From: Desulfosporosinus cupriresistens
GTDB lineage: Bacteria > Bacillota > Desulfitobacteriia > Desulfitobacteriales > Desulfitobacteriaceae
Assembly (NCBI RefSeq): GCF_001707885.1
Contig: NZ_MASS01000001.1
Coordinates: forward strand, 62,001 to 126,000
Length of the DNA: 64,000 nt
Direction: 5' to 3'
In this document: piece after piece, positions 1-9,532 of the stretch
Layout of the letters: the number at the start of each line of letters is the position of its first letter
Numbering within the stretch: position 1 is the first letter of the stretch
Made by a program: the position numbers and the translations under genes
The notes under the pieces: model-generated
What the model was told of the DNA's origin: nothing
Databases searched by the model: none
What the model saw: only the letters and a program-made list of their open reading frames with translations

Positions 1-1532
1 ATCTCAATCGCCCCATTGTTGTAGACGTGAATGACTTGAATAAATTCCTCCAGCATTTCCCTGGTCAGCTCAGTAGCAGACGCGAACCTTTGACAGCTTT
101 GCAGTTCAGTATCTTTTTGGATTTGAAGGTTTTCCTGATTAACCGCCTTCTCCCAGTGGAGGATTAAAGCCTCCGCTGACGATATGCTTTCCGAATATTC
201 CTCTTTTCGTTTCAGGTATTTGTCCTTCGGGATTTTCCCGTCGCAGAATTCCTCATAAGCCAGTATCTTAGCCAGCTTCAATTTGTCCAGCATGGCACGC
301 TGTTCCTTGACCTGCTTTTGCAGCTTGGTGATGGCATCGCCGGCTTTTTCCAAACGGCCTTCTTTGGAAAGGCTGCACTGGATAAGCCGGATTTGTGCGT
401 CTATGGCCGACAGCAGCGTTTGCGTAAGTGTCTGCTCGGAGAGCTTTACCGATTGGCATTGCTCGTTCTGAGCAGCCATTCCTGCTTCACAACGATAGAA
501 ATATTCCTTGCGAAGCAGCTTTCTTTGCAGGCTATGATTGCAGTGAGCGCATTTCAGTTTCCCGTAAAAAATATGCTTCGGCTGATTTGTCCAGCCAGGT
601 ATGATTCTTGTTTTGGATTTAGACTGCACCTTTTGGAACATTTCCTCGGATACAATGGCCTCATGAGTGCCTGGCACGATTATCCACTCGCTTTTCGGCA
701 GTGTCACGGTTTTTTTAAGGGAAATGTCCACCTTTGTCCTCTTGCGGCTGACCAGCTTTCCGGTGTATCGTTCATCGTATAGTATCCGCCTGATGGCCAC
801 CGACGTCCATACCGTCTGGTCTCCCGCGACCTTCCAGCCCCGGCCTTTGTCGGTATGGTTTTCCCTGCGGTACATTAGCGGGGATGGCACTTTTTCCTTA
901 TTCAGTGTTAGGGCAATCTCCATGAAAGGAACACCCTCGTAGGCCATTTGAAAAATCCTTCTGACCACAGCGGCGGCAGGTTCGTCCACCACAAGGCTGT
1001 TTTTCTTCTCTTTTGACCTTGCATAGCCGTAAAAGGCAATGGCGCACAGGTATTCACCTTTTTTGAATTTCGCCTGCTGAACACTGCGGATTTTCTCGGA
1101 GATGTCCCGGCTGTAAAGCTCATAGATCAGCGTTTTAAATGCTACATCCATTCCGATAGAACTCCCGTTGCTCTTGCTGCTGTCGTAATTTTCGTTCACC
1201 GCGATAAACCGGACACGGAGAAAAGGGAATATTTGATCCAGGTAGTCGCATACCTCAAGAAAATTTCTGCCGAAACGGGAAAAATCCTTAACAAGTATGC
1301 AGTGGATTTCCTTTCGTTTTACCCTGTCAAGAAGCCGCTTTATGGCAGGACGGTCAAAATTGGTGCCGGAAAATCCGTCGTCGCAAAATTCGAGGATCTC
1401 ATACTGCACAAATTCCACATGGTCAGCAAGGTAGCTGTGGAGCAAATCCCTTTGGTTCTTGATGCTGTTGCTTTCGCCTTCGTTTTCATCCTCTGAGGAA
1501 AGGCGTATATAGAGGGCTGCTTTTTTAGCCAT
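1..1532 (-). CDS. Large serine recombinase, first of three in tandem (3' end off the window)
   Basis: Reading the minus strand from ATG at 1532 gives one open frame of about 510 residues to the window edge without a stop. It starts MAKKAALYIRLS, with the expected catalytic serine at residue 12, then has CDDGFSGTNF and DFSRFGRN of the resolvase domain. A recombinase domain, a zinc-ribbon pair (KCAHCNHS, then a later Cys) and a coiled-coil-like charged stretch follow. This is the large serine recombinase architecture, which integrates and excises mobile elements through a phosphoserine intermediate. The start overlaps the upstream recombinase stop by 8 bases (AATGGCTAA), so translation is probably coupled. 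The C-terminal end is not visible. Confidence 0.9.
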   Translation of the reverse strand, partial: MAKKAALYIRLSSEDENEGESNSIKNQRDLLHSYLADHVEFVQYEILEFCDDGFSGTNFDRPAIKRLLDRVKRKEIHCILVKDFSRFGRNFLEVCDYLDQIFPFLRVRFIAVNENYDSSKSNGSSIGMDVAFKTLIYELYSRDISEKIRSVQQAKFKKGEYLCAIAFYGYARSKEKKNSLVVDEPAAAVVRRIFQMAYEGVPFMEIALTLNKEKVPSPLMYRRENHTDKGRGWKVAGDQTVWTSVAIRRILYDERYTGKLVSRKRTKVDISLKKTVTLPKSEWIIVPGTHEAIVSEEMFQKVQSKSKTRIIPGWTNQPKHIFYGKLKCAHCNHSLQRKLLRKEYFYRCEAGMAAQNEQCQSVKLSEQTLTQTLLSAIDAQIRLIQCSLSKEGRLEKAGDAITKLQKQVKEQRAMLDKLKLAKILAYEEFCDGKIPKDKYLKRKEEYSESISSAEALILHWEKAVNQENLQIQKDTELQSCQRFASATELTREMLEEFIQVIHVYNNGAIE

Positions 1533-3225
1533 TGCAGACACCTCCCTCTTTATAAGGAAGAATTTTCTTATATTCGTCGCCGTAGTTCCATACGATTTCA
1601 ATGCTATTGTAATCAGATACCCAAATGCACTGGATCAGCTCCAATGCCATTTCTCTAGTAATAGACGTTTTGTCCTTGTATTTTTGAAACGCTTGAATCC
1701 ACTCGTTTTGAGGGGTCAGGGTTTTTTCATATTTCATGCCTTCCCGTTCCAACGCATCAAGCTCTGTCTGCAGACGTTTGATATCCTCATCGTAGCTTTT
1801 TTTAGAATACAAATATTCATCCTCCGACAGCAGATTATCTGTGTAGGATTCAAACAGCGAACCTTTCAGGAAGGTGATGCGTTTCAACTTTCGACGTATG
1901 ACGCTGTTTTTTTCTTCAACTTCTTTTTGCGACGTTTGAAAATCCTCCTGCCGGTTGAGCCTTTCCAGCATCCTTGCCATATCCACCGATAGGTCGATCT
2001 GGCTTTGAATGGCGGCATGTACCGATTCAAACAACTTATCCTCCCGCACCGATTTATTGGTACAGGTCAGGGAAAGGTTTTGGGCATACACCCGGCAGAT
2101 AAAGCGGTAGCATACCGAGCCGGCCTTGGAAACATCCTTGTACCGCACCATTTTGGTTTTGCAGTCGTCACAGTAAAGAAGGCCCCTGAACACGTTTTCT
2201 TTATTGGAGATGTCCGCATATTTCCCGTTCAGGGAAACGCGCAGGCGGTTCTGCTCTTCTTTGATTTTTTGCACTTTGCTAAAGGTGTCCTCGTCAATGA
2301 TCGGCTCATGGGTATCCCTTACAACGACCCAATCAGACTGCGGAATCATGGTGGTTGGCAGCCCGTCGTACAGGGATCTTCTACTTTTCCCTTGCGCCAT
2401 GTGACCCGCATACATCAGATTGGAGGTTATCAGCTTGATGCTCTGTCCCTGCCAGATGGCGCCGCTCCCGGTGGGTTCTTTCTTGAAAATACCCGATAAA
2501 TAACGATATTTTGCCGGGGATGGCGCACCCATTTCGTTGAGCCTTCGGGCAATTGTATTGATTCCTATGCCTTCCGCTTTCCAAAGGAATATCTGACGAG
2601 CAATGTGAGCAGTATTGGGGTCGGGCACCAGCCTGTGGTTGTCATCTTTGTCTTTCATGTAGCCATAGGGAGGAAACGCCCCGATAAATTCGCCGTTCCT
2701 TTGCTTTACCGCCAACGCCGAACCGGATTTCTTGGAAATGTCCTTGGCATAGATGTCGTTAATCAGGTTTTTCAGCGAAACGATAAGGTCGTTCCCGTTT
2801 TGACCGGTCAGGCTGTCGTAGCTGTCGTTCACGGCAATGAAGCGCACACCGAGAAACGGGAATATCTTTTCCATATAGTGGCCGGTTTCAATGTAATTCC
2901 TGCCGAGACGAGACAAATCCTTCACCACAATGCAATCCACTTTTCCGGCTCTCACGTCATCCATCAGCCGTTCAAATTCGGGGCGTTCAAAGTTGGTTCC
3001 GGTTCGTCCGTTGTCGCAATAAAGAGAGTATACGCGCATGTCCGGCTGCCCATCAACATACTTTTGCAGCATATACTTCTGCATTTCGATGGAATCGCTG
3101 TCCTCTTTGTGGTTGTTGTCCTCCACCGAAAGACGCGCGTATATCCCCGTGCTATAAACCTTTTCAAGCTGCTGCACAGGCATGGTGTCGGCGGCAACGG
3201 CGGATACTCTGCTTTTTCTCGCCAT
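1525..3225 (-). CDS. Large serine recombinase, second of the tandem triplet
   Basis: This is a 566-residue site-specific recombinase. The N-terminal resolvase domain carries the presumed nucleophile Ser33 (ARLS), the DNGRTGTNFERP segment and the DLSRLGRN motif. The central recombinase domain is followed by a zinc ribbon (CDDC, with later Cys partners) and a coiled coil rich in Lys and Glu near residues 440-510. The length is normal for TndX/TnpX-like enzymes. Its ATG at 3225 directly abuts the upstream recombinase stop (TAA at 3228-3226) and its own stop overlaps the next start, so the three enzymes form one translational unit. Its likely role is integration and excision of the element at 1-19.7 kb; individual roles cannot be assigned. 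Confidence 0.93.
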   Translation of the reverse strand: MARKSRVSAVAADTMPVQQLEKVYSTGIYARLSVEDNNHKEDSDSIEMQKYMLQKYVDGQPDMRVYSLYCDNGRTGTNFERPEFERLMDDVRAGKVDCIVVKDLSRLGRNYIETGHYMEKIFPFLGVRFIAVNDSYDSLTGQNGNDLIVSLKNLINDIYAKDISKKSGSALAVKQRNGEFIGAFPPYGYMKDKDDNHRLVPDPNTAHIARQIFLWKAEGIGINTIARRLNEMGAPSPAKYRYLSGIFKKEPTGSGAIWQGQSIKLITSNLMYAGHMAQGKSRRSLYDGLPTTMIPQSDWVVVRDTHEPIIDEDTFSKVQKIKEEQNRLRVSLNGKYADISNKENVFRGLLYCDDCKTKMVRYKDVSKAGSVCYRFICRVYAQNLSLTCTNKSVREDKLFESVHAAIQSQIDLSVDMARMLERLNRQEDFQTSQKEVEEKNSVIRRKLKRITFLKGSLFESYTDNLLSEDEYLYSKKSYDEDIKRLQTELDALEREGMKYEKTLTPQNEWIQAFQKYKDKTSITREMALELIQCIWVSDYNSIEIVWNYGDEYKKILPYKEGGVCNG

Positions 3226-4893
3226 TTACATCGCCTCCCTTGTCGGCAGAAGCATGGGAATGGGCTGTATCCGGTTTACATTCCCGATGGTTTCCACCAT
3301 CCGGTCAAAATCATACTGATACTTGAAGTGAATATCAATGCGCATCCCCTCGTGGACCAGGATTTTGTCAATGAGTGTTACGACGATTACCCTTGTCAGC
3401 TCAGTAATGTCCCTGTACTGTTTAAACCGCTCAATCCATTGGCATTTGTCGCCCTGAAAACCCAGGATGGCGTCGATTTCCTTCTGGAGCCGTGCTTCGG
3501 CGACTAAGGCGTCCTTCCGTCTACCTTCGTACATTTCTTTCATTTCCAGATACTCGGCCTTGCTGTGTACACCGCTGATCATGGATTCATACAGGCTTGC
3601 CTTAAGTAAATTGCAGCGTTCGATTTCTCCCTGGTTTTTGACAAGTTGGGCGTCGATCTTTTTAACTTCGTTCTGCTGAAAGGGCAGGGTATTGATATAG
3701 TGCAGAATACGCTCTACATTGATGATGTTTTCAATATGGGTTTTCAGCGATTGAAATACAGCCTGTTCCACCGTTTTTTCCCTGATGCGATGGGCAGTGC
3801 ATTCCTTTGATGTTCGGTTGCTGCCGCACATGTAGTAGATATAGGTTTTCCCATTTTGGCAAACGCCGTTGCGCACCATATTCCGGCGGCAGTCCCCACA
3901 AAAAATCAGACCGCTGAACAGATAGACCGTTTCCTCGGCGGGTGCGACCCGCGTATCCCGCAGGAGCAGGCGGTTGACTGCCCGAAAATCCTCCGGAGCA
4001 ATGATGGCCTCGTGGCTGTCTTCCACCCGTATCCAATCTTCCTGGGGCTTTAGTATCTGTGTCCGGATTTTGTGGTTGGGGGTGCTCCGTTTGCCCTGCA
4101 CCAGTGTTCCAATATAAAACTCATTGCGCAGGATGCGCCCCACCGAAACGGCAGTCCATTTAGCCTTGGGGTTGGTTTGAAATCCGCTTTTGTAGTTCAT
4201 CCCGCAGGACCGTTTGTATTCCATAGGGGACAGTATCCCCATTTCATTAAGTCTGTCGGCTATACGCTGCTGGCTGATGCCTTGCAGCTTCCATTTGAAA
4301 ATATCCTGCACAACCGTAGAAGCATACTCGTCCACCATCAGCCTGTGCCGGTCGCTCGGCGCCTTCAGGTATCCGTATACGGCAAAGGAGCCGATGAAAT
4401 CGCCTTTTTTACGTTTGATTTCAAGCTGGCTCCTGATTTTGACCGATATGTCGCGGCAATAGGCATCGTTTACCAAATTCTTAAACGGAATCAGTATCTT
4501 GTCGGAGGACGACTTGCCGCAAAAGCTGTCATAGCCATCGTTGATGGCTATAAAACGCACACCGAGGAAGGGGAATATCTGATCGATATACCGCCCGGCC
4601 TCCACAAAGTTCCTGCCGAAACGGGACAGGTCCTTGACGATGATGCAGTTGATTTTTCCTGCCCTTACTTCTTCCATCATTTTCTGAAAGTCGGGACGTT
4701 CAAAATTCACACCGGAATAACCGTCGTCCACCCGTTCCGAGCAAACACAAATATCCGGCATACCTTTCAGGTAATCCCGGATCAAATCTTTTTGGTTTAC
4801 AATGCTGTCGCTCTCAACCTTGTCACCGTCCTCTTTGGAAAGGCGGACGTAGATTGCAGCATTGAAAATCTTATTGCCTGTTAAGTTTTCCAT
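3226..4893 (-). CDS. Large serine recombinase, third of the tandem triplet (promoter-proximal)
   Basis: This 555-residue large serine recombinase is the first transcribed of the three. I chose the start at 4893 because a GGAGG lies 8 bases upstream of that ATG; an in-frame TTG at 4929 has no comparable site. Ser19 in YVRLS is the expected nucleophile, and DLSRFGRN follows. The zinc ribbon is CGDC with a later Cys pair, and a helical charged C-terminal half completes the protein. It is clearly paralogous to its two downstream neighbours but divergent in sequence. Three adjacent recombinases suggest that more than one is needed for transposition; that is inference. Confidence 0.93.
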   Translation of the reverse strand: MENLTGNKIFNAAIYVRLSKEDGDKVESDSIVNQKDLIRDYLKGMPDICVCSERVDDGYSGVNFERPDFQKMMEEVRAGKINCIIVKDLSRFGRNFVEAGRYIDQIFPFLGVRFIAINDGYDSFCGKSSSDKILIPFKNLVNDAYCRDISVKIRSQLEIKRKKGDFIGSFAVYGYLKAPSDRHRLMVDEYASTVVQDIFKWKLQGISQQRIADRLNEMGILSPMEYKRSCGMNYKSGFQTNPKAKWTAVSVGRILRNEFYIGTLVQGKRSTPNHKIRTQILKPQEDWIRVEDSHEAIIAPEDFRAVNRLLLRDTRVAPAEETVYLFSGLIFCGDCRRNMVRNGVCQNGKTYIYYMCGSNRTSKECTAHRIREKTVEQAVFQSLKTHIENIINVERILHYINTLPFQQNEVKKIDAQLVKNQGEIERCNLLKASLYESMISGVHSKAEYLEMKEMYEGRRKDALVAEARLQKEIDAILGFQGDKCQWIERFKQYRDITELTRVIVVTLIDKILVHEGMRIDIHFKYQYDFDRMVETIGNVNRIQPIPMLLPTREAM

Positions 4894-4967
4894 AATAGTA
4901 GCCTCCTGATTGTTGAAGTTCATCAGCAAAAACTTTCAACAACCGGGCGCCACCGATTTAAGTGCCT

Positions 4968-4992
4968 ATTTATGCTTGATGATAGCATAAAT
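4968..4992. repeat. Inverted repeat between accessory genes and recombinases
   Basis: Perfect 8-base arms (ATTTATGC and GCATAAAT) are separated by 9 bases, upstream of the recombinase operon. It could be an operator for the recombinase promoter or a weak hairpin. There is no T-run, so it is not a convincing terminator. Confidence 0.4.
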
Positions 4993-5059
4993 CTAACCAC
5001 GCGTCCAGATTGAACTCCAAAAGCTTTGCCATCAAATTGCAAATTTTTATTTCAGGCTC

Positions 5060-5317
5060 CTACAATGATTTTAAATAATGTTCCAGCCGGTCTTCCAATG
5101 TCGCAGTGGTATCCGAAAAGCTTACCTTGACAATCGCCTTGCCGCATTTGTAGCAGTAAGGATTTTTGATTTGACGGATAAAGTCCCTGACCCTTTCGGA
5201 TTGGGGCAGATTTTTGTCTATTTTCACTTCACAGATATCCACCAGCGTAGCCGGATCAACCGTGCGTATATCAACATTTCGCATAGCTTCCAGATCAAGC
5301 TTCGATGCATTGTCCAT
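5060..5317 (-). CDS. Small accessory protein of mobile elements (DUF6870-like)
   Basis: This 85-residue acidic protein starts at ATG 5317 behind AAGGGG. It has one CxxC (YCYKCGKA, about residues 54-60), which could bind metal. The text 'LDLEAMRNVDIRTVDPATL' resembles small proteins annotated as DUF6870 that are frequent in clostridial integrative elements; that match is from memory and not tested. It lies between the recombinases and the pilus operon, consistent with an accessory role. Function unknown. Confidence 0.7.
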   Translation of the reverse strand: MDNASKLDLEAMRNVDIRTVDPATLVDICEVKIDKNLPQSERVRDFIRQIKNPYCYKCGKAIVKVSFSDTTATLEDRLEHYLKSL

Positions 5318-5386
5318 TGCTTACCCCTTTCTTTTCAGTTTAAATAGTCGTTCGTCTTTTCGCTTGGCAATTTAGGCATTAAGGCT

Positions 5387-5827
5387 TTAGTACATCTCCA
5401 TTTCTTCGTTGTCTTCCTGTTCCAGTTCAAGAGCCGCCTCCACCGTAGGAAGCAAATCCCGGACATGGCAGCCGGTACGTCTTAAGAAAATGGCTTGCAG
5501 CGCCAGCTCGAAGTTTTCATCATCCAGCGTGTTTATCAGTTCCGTAGGAGAAACCTCCATAGAACCGTTAAAAAGATTGGCCGCCAGCTTGATGAGCTTT
5601 ATTTCGCTGCTGGGAAAATCCTGGGCGGACAGCATTTTTTCAAAGTCGATACCCTCACCATCAATAAAGCGGCGGGTCTTTTTATACAGGTTGTTCTTCG
5701 TGGAGAGCAAAATATATAAGGCTGACAAGTAATAGTTGTCGGCCTTTCCGTCGGGATAAATCCGGTTTTTCTTCCACAGGCAGTTCAAAACATTCTGGCG
5801 GTGGACTTCATCGTGAAAAAACGTCAT
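5387..5827 (-). CDS. Mobile-element accessory protein (DUF6075-like)
   Basis: I chose ATG 5827 because AAGGGGG lies 8 bases upstream; an in-frame ATG at 5872 lacks a site. The 146-residue product is soluble and helical, begins MTFFHDEVHRQNV and ends with a very acidic tail (LELEQEDNEEMEMY). It resembles the DUF6075 family often found beside recombinases and Tad-like genes in Firmicutes elements, recognised by eye only. No catalytic motif is visible. Confidence 0.7.
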   Translation of the reverse strand: MTFFHDEVHRQNVLNCLWKKNRIYPDGKADNYYLSALYILLSTKNNLYKKTRRFIDGEGIDFEKMLSAQDFPSSEIKLIKLAANLFNGSMEVSPTELINTLDDENFELALQAIFLRRTGCHVRDLLPTVEAALELEQEDNEEMEMY

Positions 5828-5890
5828 AAAAGCTTCCCCCTTGTGAATGCCGCTATCGGCAGCACCCATCATACAATAAAAAACATTGTT

Positions 5891-6301
5891 TTATGAGAAA
5901 AGGAAAAGGGCAGCATAGGCGAAAAAGCCGACACACAAAAATACGGCCAGGGGTACGCTCTTTTGCTTTGTCGCTTTTGCGTAGATGCAGGCTGGAAGAA
6001 GCGCGAAAAAGAGGATGACTACAAGACCAAACAACCCTAAACTAAAGCCCATCGCCGCCGTCAGCTTGATATCGCCGCCTCCTACACCGCCATATTTGAC
6101 GGCAAGGAGCAGCAGGCTCACGCCCGGCAGCAAAAGTCCTAAAATTCTTTCCAGCAGGGGAATATACGGCGTATTAAAAAGAGAAGCGGATACACTGCCG
6201 ATCAGAAGGACTGCAATCCATGTCCAATCGGGGATGATCCGCTTCCTATAATCCGATACTGCCGCCCACAGGATGGGAACGGCGCAAAGCAGCATATTCA
6301 T
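5891..6301 (-). CDS. Prepilin peptidase, A24 family (CpaA/TadV-like)
   Basis: This is a membrane aspartic peptidase of about 136 residues with five to six hydrophobic segments. Both catalytic aspartates are visible: SDYRKRIIPD near the N-terminus and the GxGD motif in GGVGGGDIKL near residue 75. Such short A24 enzymes lack the methylase domain and process Flp-type prepilins, here most likely the two pilins encoded at 10.6-11.2 kb. The start codon overlaps the stop of the upstream secreted-protein gene (TGATG), which places it in the pilus operon. Confidence 0.9.
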   Translation of the reverse strand: MNMLLCAVPILWAAVSDYRKRIIPDWTWIAVLLIGSVSASLFNTPYIPLLERILGLLLPGVSLLLLAVKYGGVGGGDIKLTAAMGFSLGLFGLVVILFFALLPACIYAKATKQKSVPLAVFLCVGFFAYAALFLFS

Positions 6302-9300
6302 CAACTCCCTGTAGTTACATCATCGGAATACATGCTGTCAACCACGAATATTTTAAGCTCCCCTCCGGTAATCCATTTGGACAGCGTTCCTCCAGGCGAA
6401 TGCACATCAGTGACAAGAAGCTGCACAATATAGTCCTTGTTGTCAGGGAACCACACCGGCACGTACTGTTTCTTATATCTAAAGGGTGAGCTTGGGTTTT
6501 CCCGGAAGATAAAATGATTCGTGCCGTCGGCCATCAGAGGGATAGCTGTTTCATAGCGGTACTGCGGCAGGTATACCTCCGCGGTCTGCGGGGCGGTAAT
6601 CAGCTCCGGCCTGTCATAATTGGTGTCCACGGTGGTCGTTACGCTGATGGAAAAGCCATAGCCCGACTTGAGATAGCCCTTTGCCTTCGTGTCGTAGTCC
6701 AACGTGGCAGTGACTTTCAACTCCGCGTAAAACTGCCGCCATACAAATTGACCGTTTTCATAACGCTGCTCCCACCAGATAACTTTTGGCTGGTCGTTTC
6801 TTTGCCGCGGCGCCGGGATGGTTCTGCTTTCTTCCGGCTCATCATAGGTCACGTTTTTGATGACGGCCCGTTGGGTATAGGTGTTGTTGTCGGTGGAGCT
6901 TTCATTGCTCAAAGTCCGGTCGGGATTGATGGTGGCAATCAAGGTGATGTTTTTGTCGGCCTGCACATTGGGAGTATCCCATTTGACCGATACGATGTTG
7001 TAGGTGTCGCTTTCCATAACAACGGCATTTACACGCCTTGTCACCGAAAGCTCCGGAATTTCAAACAGAACAGTTACTTTCTGGCCGGGAGTGAAGTCCA
7101 GGCTTCCTTTGTTTGACACCTTGATGGTGCTGATGACCGTCTGGTTTTCCTTATATTTATCCGGCGTTATCCTTTGTACATCCAGGTCATAGGGACGTTG
7201 AACCACCAGAATTTCTGCGCTGACAGTGTTATTGCTCATATTTGCATCTGTATAGTCCTGTGGCGGTAAAATATCTGACTTGAGCTTGATGGTTGTGCCT
7301 TTCTCCCCCGCTTTTCCTTTGACGATAAAAGTCTTGGTTTCATGTGGTTCAAAGTTTGCTGTCGATGGCACTTCCTTCACAACAGTATTATCAATCAAAG
7401 AGCTTAGACTTGCTCCTGAAAGCGCTTGGTCCGTGTCATTAGTAAAATACACTGTAAAGCTGTATTCCTCCTGTTCGTAGACTGTGGGTGGCGAGGATAG
7501 ATTAACCCATAAATCACATAGCTTTTCTTTTGGCACATCAGGTCCAACCGGCGGCTGATCTGGATTTACCGACGGTTTGTCGGGAATTACCGGAGGCTGA
7601 TCTGGATTTACCGGTGATTCGTTAGGTATTACCGGTGGCTTATCCGGATTTACCGGTGGTTTATCAGGTATTACCGGAGGCTTATCCGGGTTAATTGGCG
7701 GGTTATTCGGCTTATCCGGTGGATTACCAGGGTTTGTCGGCTCTTTGGGTGTTCTCTCAATGACAGTGATCTTGGAAACAGCAGTGTTATTGCTTGGATT
7801 GTCATCCTTAAAGCCCTGTGGTACACCTATATTTGCCCACAGCTTATATACCTCACACTTGCTCCCTGCCTTGTCTGTGATAGTAAATGATTTTGTTTCC
7901 TGCGGTTTGAAGCTGCAATTTTCCGGTATTTGCACCAGAGCAGCCTCGTTATTTGTTCCCCGCAAGGCTGCATTCGTCAACTCCAGGTCGGAATTGTTCG
8001 TGAAGCTCACTGTAAAGCTGTAGGTCTCATGTTCATATACAGTAGGTGGTGCAAAAATGCTTGCCGATAGATCGCACAGCTTTTTCGGGTCGGGTTTAAC
8101 ACCAGGAGGGATAGTGTCATCCGGATTGTCCTTTGGCGCCGATGTTATCGTGGGCTTTGGCGCAGGCTTGTCAACTACCTGGATTTCTGCCGTAGCTGTA
8201 TTGTTTGACAGATTGCCGTCGATAAAGCCCTCCGGTACACCGATATTGGCCCACAGGTTTATCACGTTGGCAGAAGTGTCGGCTTGGCGTTTGATGGTGT
8301 AGGTTTTGCTCTCATTAGGTGAAAAGTCCAATATCGCCGGGATTTCCTTTATTGTGGCATCGTCAGCCCTTTCTTTGAGCGGCACATCATAGGCCGGTTG
8401 ATTTCCGCTATTTGTATAGGTGACATCAAAGGAATAACTGTCACCCCGGTACACCGTCGCAGGTGCATTGATGGCTACAGACAGATCATTGGCATCCTGC
8501 TTTTTAAACTTGAAATAAAATTCGGCTGCCGGAATCCTGTAATTAATCTTTTGGGTGATGGATATTTGGGTCTGACTTTCACCATCAGCATACCCGGTTG
8601 TCTCAGGTGTGTAATCCCACTCCAGACCTCTATAGATAAAGTTGCGGGATAAGAGCAGATCATCCTTTGAAAAGGTGACGCTGGTGGTTTTGTAAGGGTA
8701 AAGATACTCCGGCACCCCTTTATCCTTTGCCGAAAGTTTTCCGTAAACCTCCTGCTTGTTTTCACTGCACCAGGTGGCATCAATATCAACCTTTACAGGA
8801 GACTGATAAGAAATCGCTGCATTTCGTATAGTTCCAAAAGCGGTGATGGTCTTGGGTGTCCAATTAAAGCTTGTGCTGAGACTATCAAAATTCTCATCCA
8901 CATCATATGTCCCGATTATTTTACCCGTGGCAAAATCGTGAATTTCTACAACCAAGCTCCCTTTTAGCATATAGGTCCTGCCATCACTTCTGCCGATAAT
9001 CCCGGCTATACGCTCCTTCTCATATTCAGCGATGGTGTTTGCCTTGACGAGATCGATACGTTGTGGTGTAGAAAAACCCTTAATCTGCTGATCGCCGTCA
9101 AAGGCTTCCTTTAAATTCATCGCTATTGTGCAGTAACGGATATCATAGGTGGCTTTTACCTGAAAAACTACGTTTGCGGTAATTGTGAGGACTGCTCCGT
9201 TGTCCGTTTTGGCGGTGATTGTGTATGCGCCACAGGCTTCTTTGTTTTCGATGTTTAAAGTATATGTTTGAGCAATCGCCTGAGTTTTGCCGTTAAACGT

Positions 9301-9522
9301 TGATTGAATGCTTGTAATTGCACCCACTTTTGCAGTGGTGTCAATTTTCACCTGAGCGGGAAATTGTTCTACAGCTACGACACCGCTTTCACTCACCAGG
9401 CTGTTTACCGGAGATGTTAGGTTTATCTCTATGTCGCTGTCTGGCATTGCCAAGGCATTTCCCGGCAGCAGCATAAAGCATAAACACATCAAGGGCATGG
9501 CAAATAATGCTTTCAGCTTCAT
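6301..9522 (-). CDS. Large secreted protein with CARDB-like repeats and a Pro-rich linker, pilus operon
   Basis: ATG 9522 is chosen because AAGGAGG precedes it by 5 bases. A signal peptide ends near ALAM (residue about 26). The 1073-residue protein then has at least four immunoglobulin-like repeats of the CARDB kind, recognisable by recurring phrases such as 'PPTVYE..YSFTV.FTN' and 'NLWANIGVP.GF...NPSNNTA'. Residues about 600-660 are a low-complexity linker of repeated NPDKPPVIPDKPP units. No LPXTG or C-terminal anchor is present, so it may be shed, pilus-bound or held by partners. Its place between the prepilin peptidase and the TadE-like gene suggests a tip or adhesin subunit; this is inference. 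Confidence 0.85.
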   Translation of the reverse strand: MKLKALFAMPLMCLCFMLLPGNALAMPDSDIEINLTSPVNSLVSESGVVAVEQFPAQVKIDTTAKVGAITSIQSTFNGKTQAIAQTYTLNIENKEACGAYTITAKTDNGAVLTITANVVFQVKATYDIRYCTIAMNLKEAFDGDQQIKGFSTPQRIDLVKANTIAEYEKERIAGIIGRSDGRTYMLKGSLVVEIHDFATGKIIGTYDVDENFDSLSTSFNWTPKTITAFGTIRNAAISYQSPVKVDIDATWCSENKQEVYGKLSAKDKGVPEYLYPYKTTSVTFSKDDLLLSRNFIYRGLEWDYTPETTGYADGESQTQISITQKINYRIPAAEFYFKFKKQDANDLSVAINAPATVYRGDSYSFDVTYTNSGNQPAYDVPLKERADDATIKEIPAILDFSPNESKTYTIKRQADTSANVINLWANIGVPEGFIDGNLSNNTATAEIQVVDKPAPKPTITSAPKDNPDDTIPPGVKPDPKKLCDLSASIFAPPTVYEHETYSFTVSFTNNSDLELTNAALRGTNNEAALVQIPENCSFKPQETKSFTITDKAGSKCEVYKLWANIGVPQGFKDDNPSNNTAVSKITVIERTPKEPTNPGNPPDKPNNPPINPDKPPVIPDKPPVNPDKPPVIPNESPVNPDQPPVIPDKPSVNPDQPPVGPDVPKEKLCDLWVNLSSPPTVYEQEEYSFTVYFTNDTDQALSGASLSSLIDNTVVKEVPSTANFEPHETKTFIVKGKAGEKGTTIKLKSDILPPQDYTDANMSNNTVSAEILVVQRPYDLDVQRITPDKYKENQTVISTIKVSNKGSLDFTPGQKVTVLFEIPELSVTRRVNAVVMESDTYNIVSVKWDTPNVQADKNITLIATINPDRTLSNESSTDNNTYTQRAVIKNVTYDEPEESRTIPAPRQRNDQPKVIWWEQRYENGQFVWRQFYAELKVTATLDYDTKAKGYLKSGYGFSISVTTTVDTNYDRPELITAPQTAEVYLPQYRYETAIPLMADGTNHFIFRENPSSPFRYKKQYVPVWFPDNKDYIVQLLVTDVHSPGGTLSKWITGGELKIFVVDSMYSDDVTTGS

Positions 9523-9532
9523 GAGAACCTCC

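Noticed and set aside
1233..1496. Plus-strand open frames over the recombinase genes (for example at 318-782, 1233-1496, 2605-3507, 4072-4884)
   Set aside because: They lie antisense to recombinase frames with clear motifs, have no ribosome sites and no recognisable domains.
1..1532. Possible frameshift making the leftmost recombinase a pseudogene
   Set aside because: Reading the minus strand from 1532 to the edge gives one uninterrupted frame with all expected motifs; it is only cut by the window edge.
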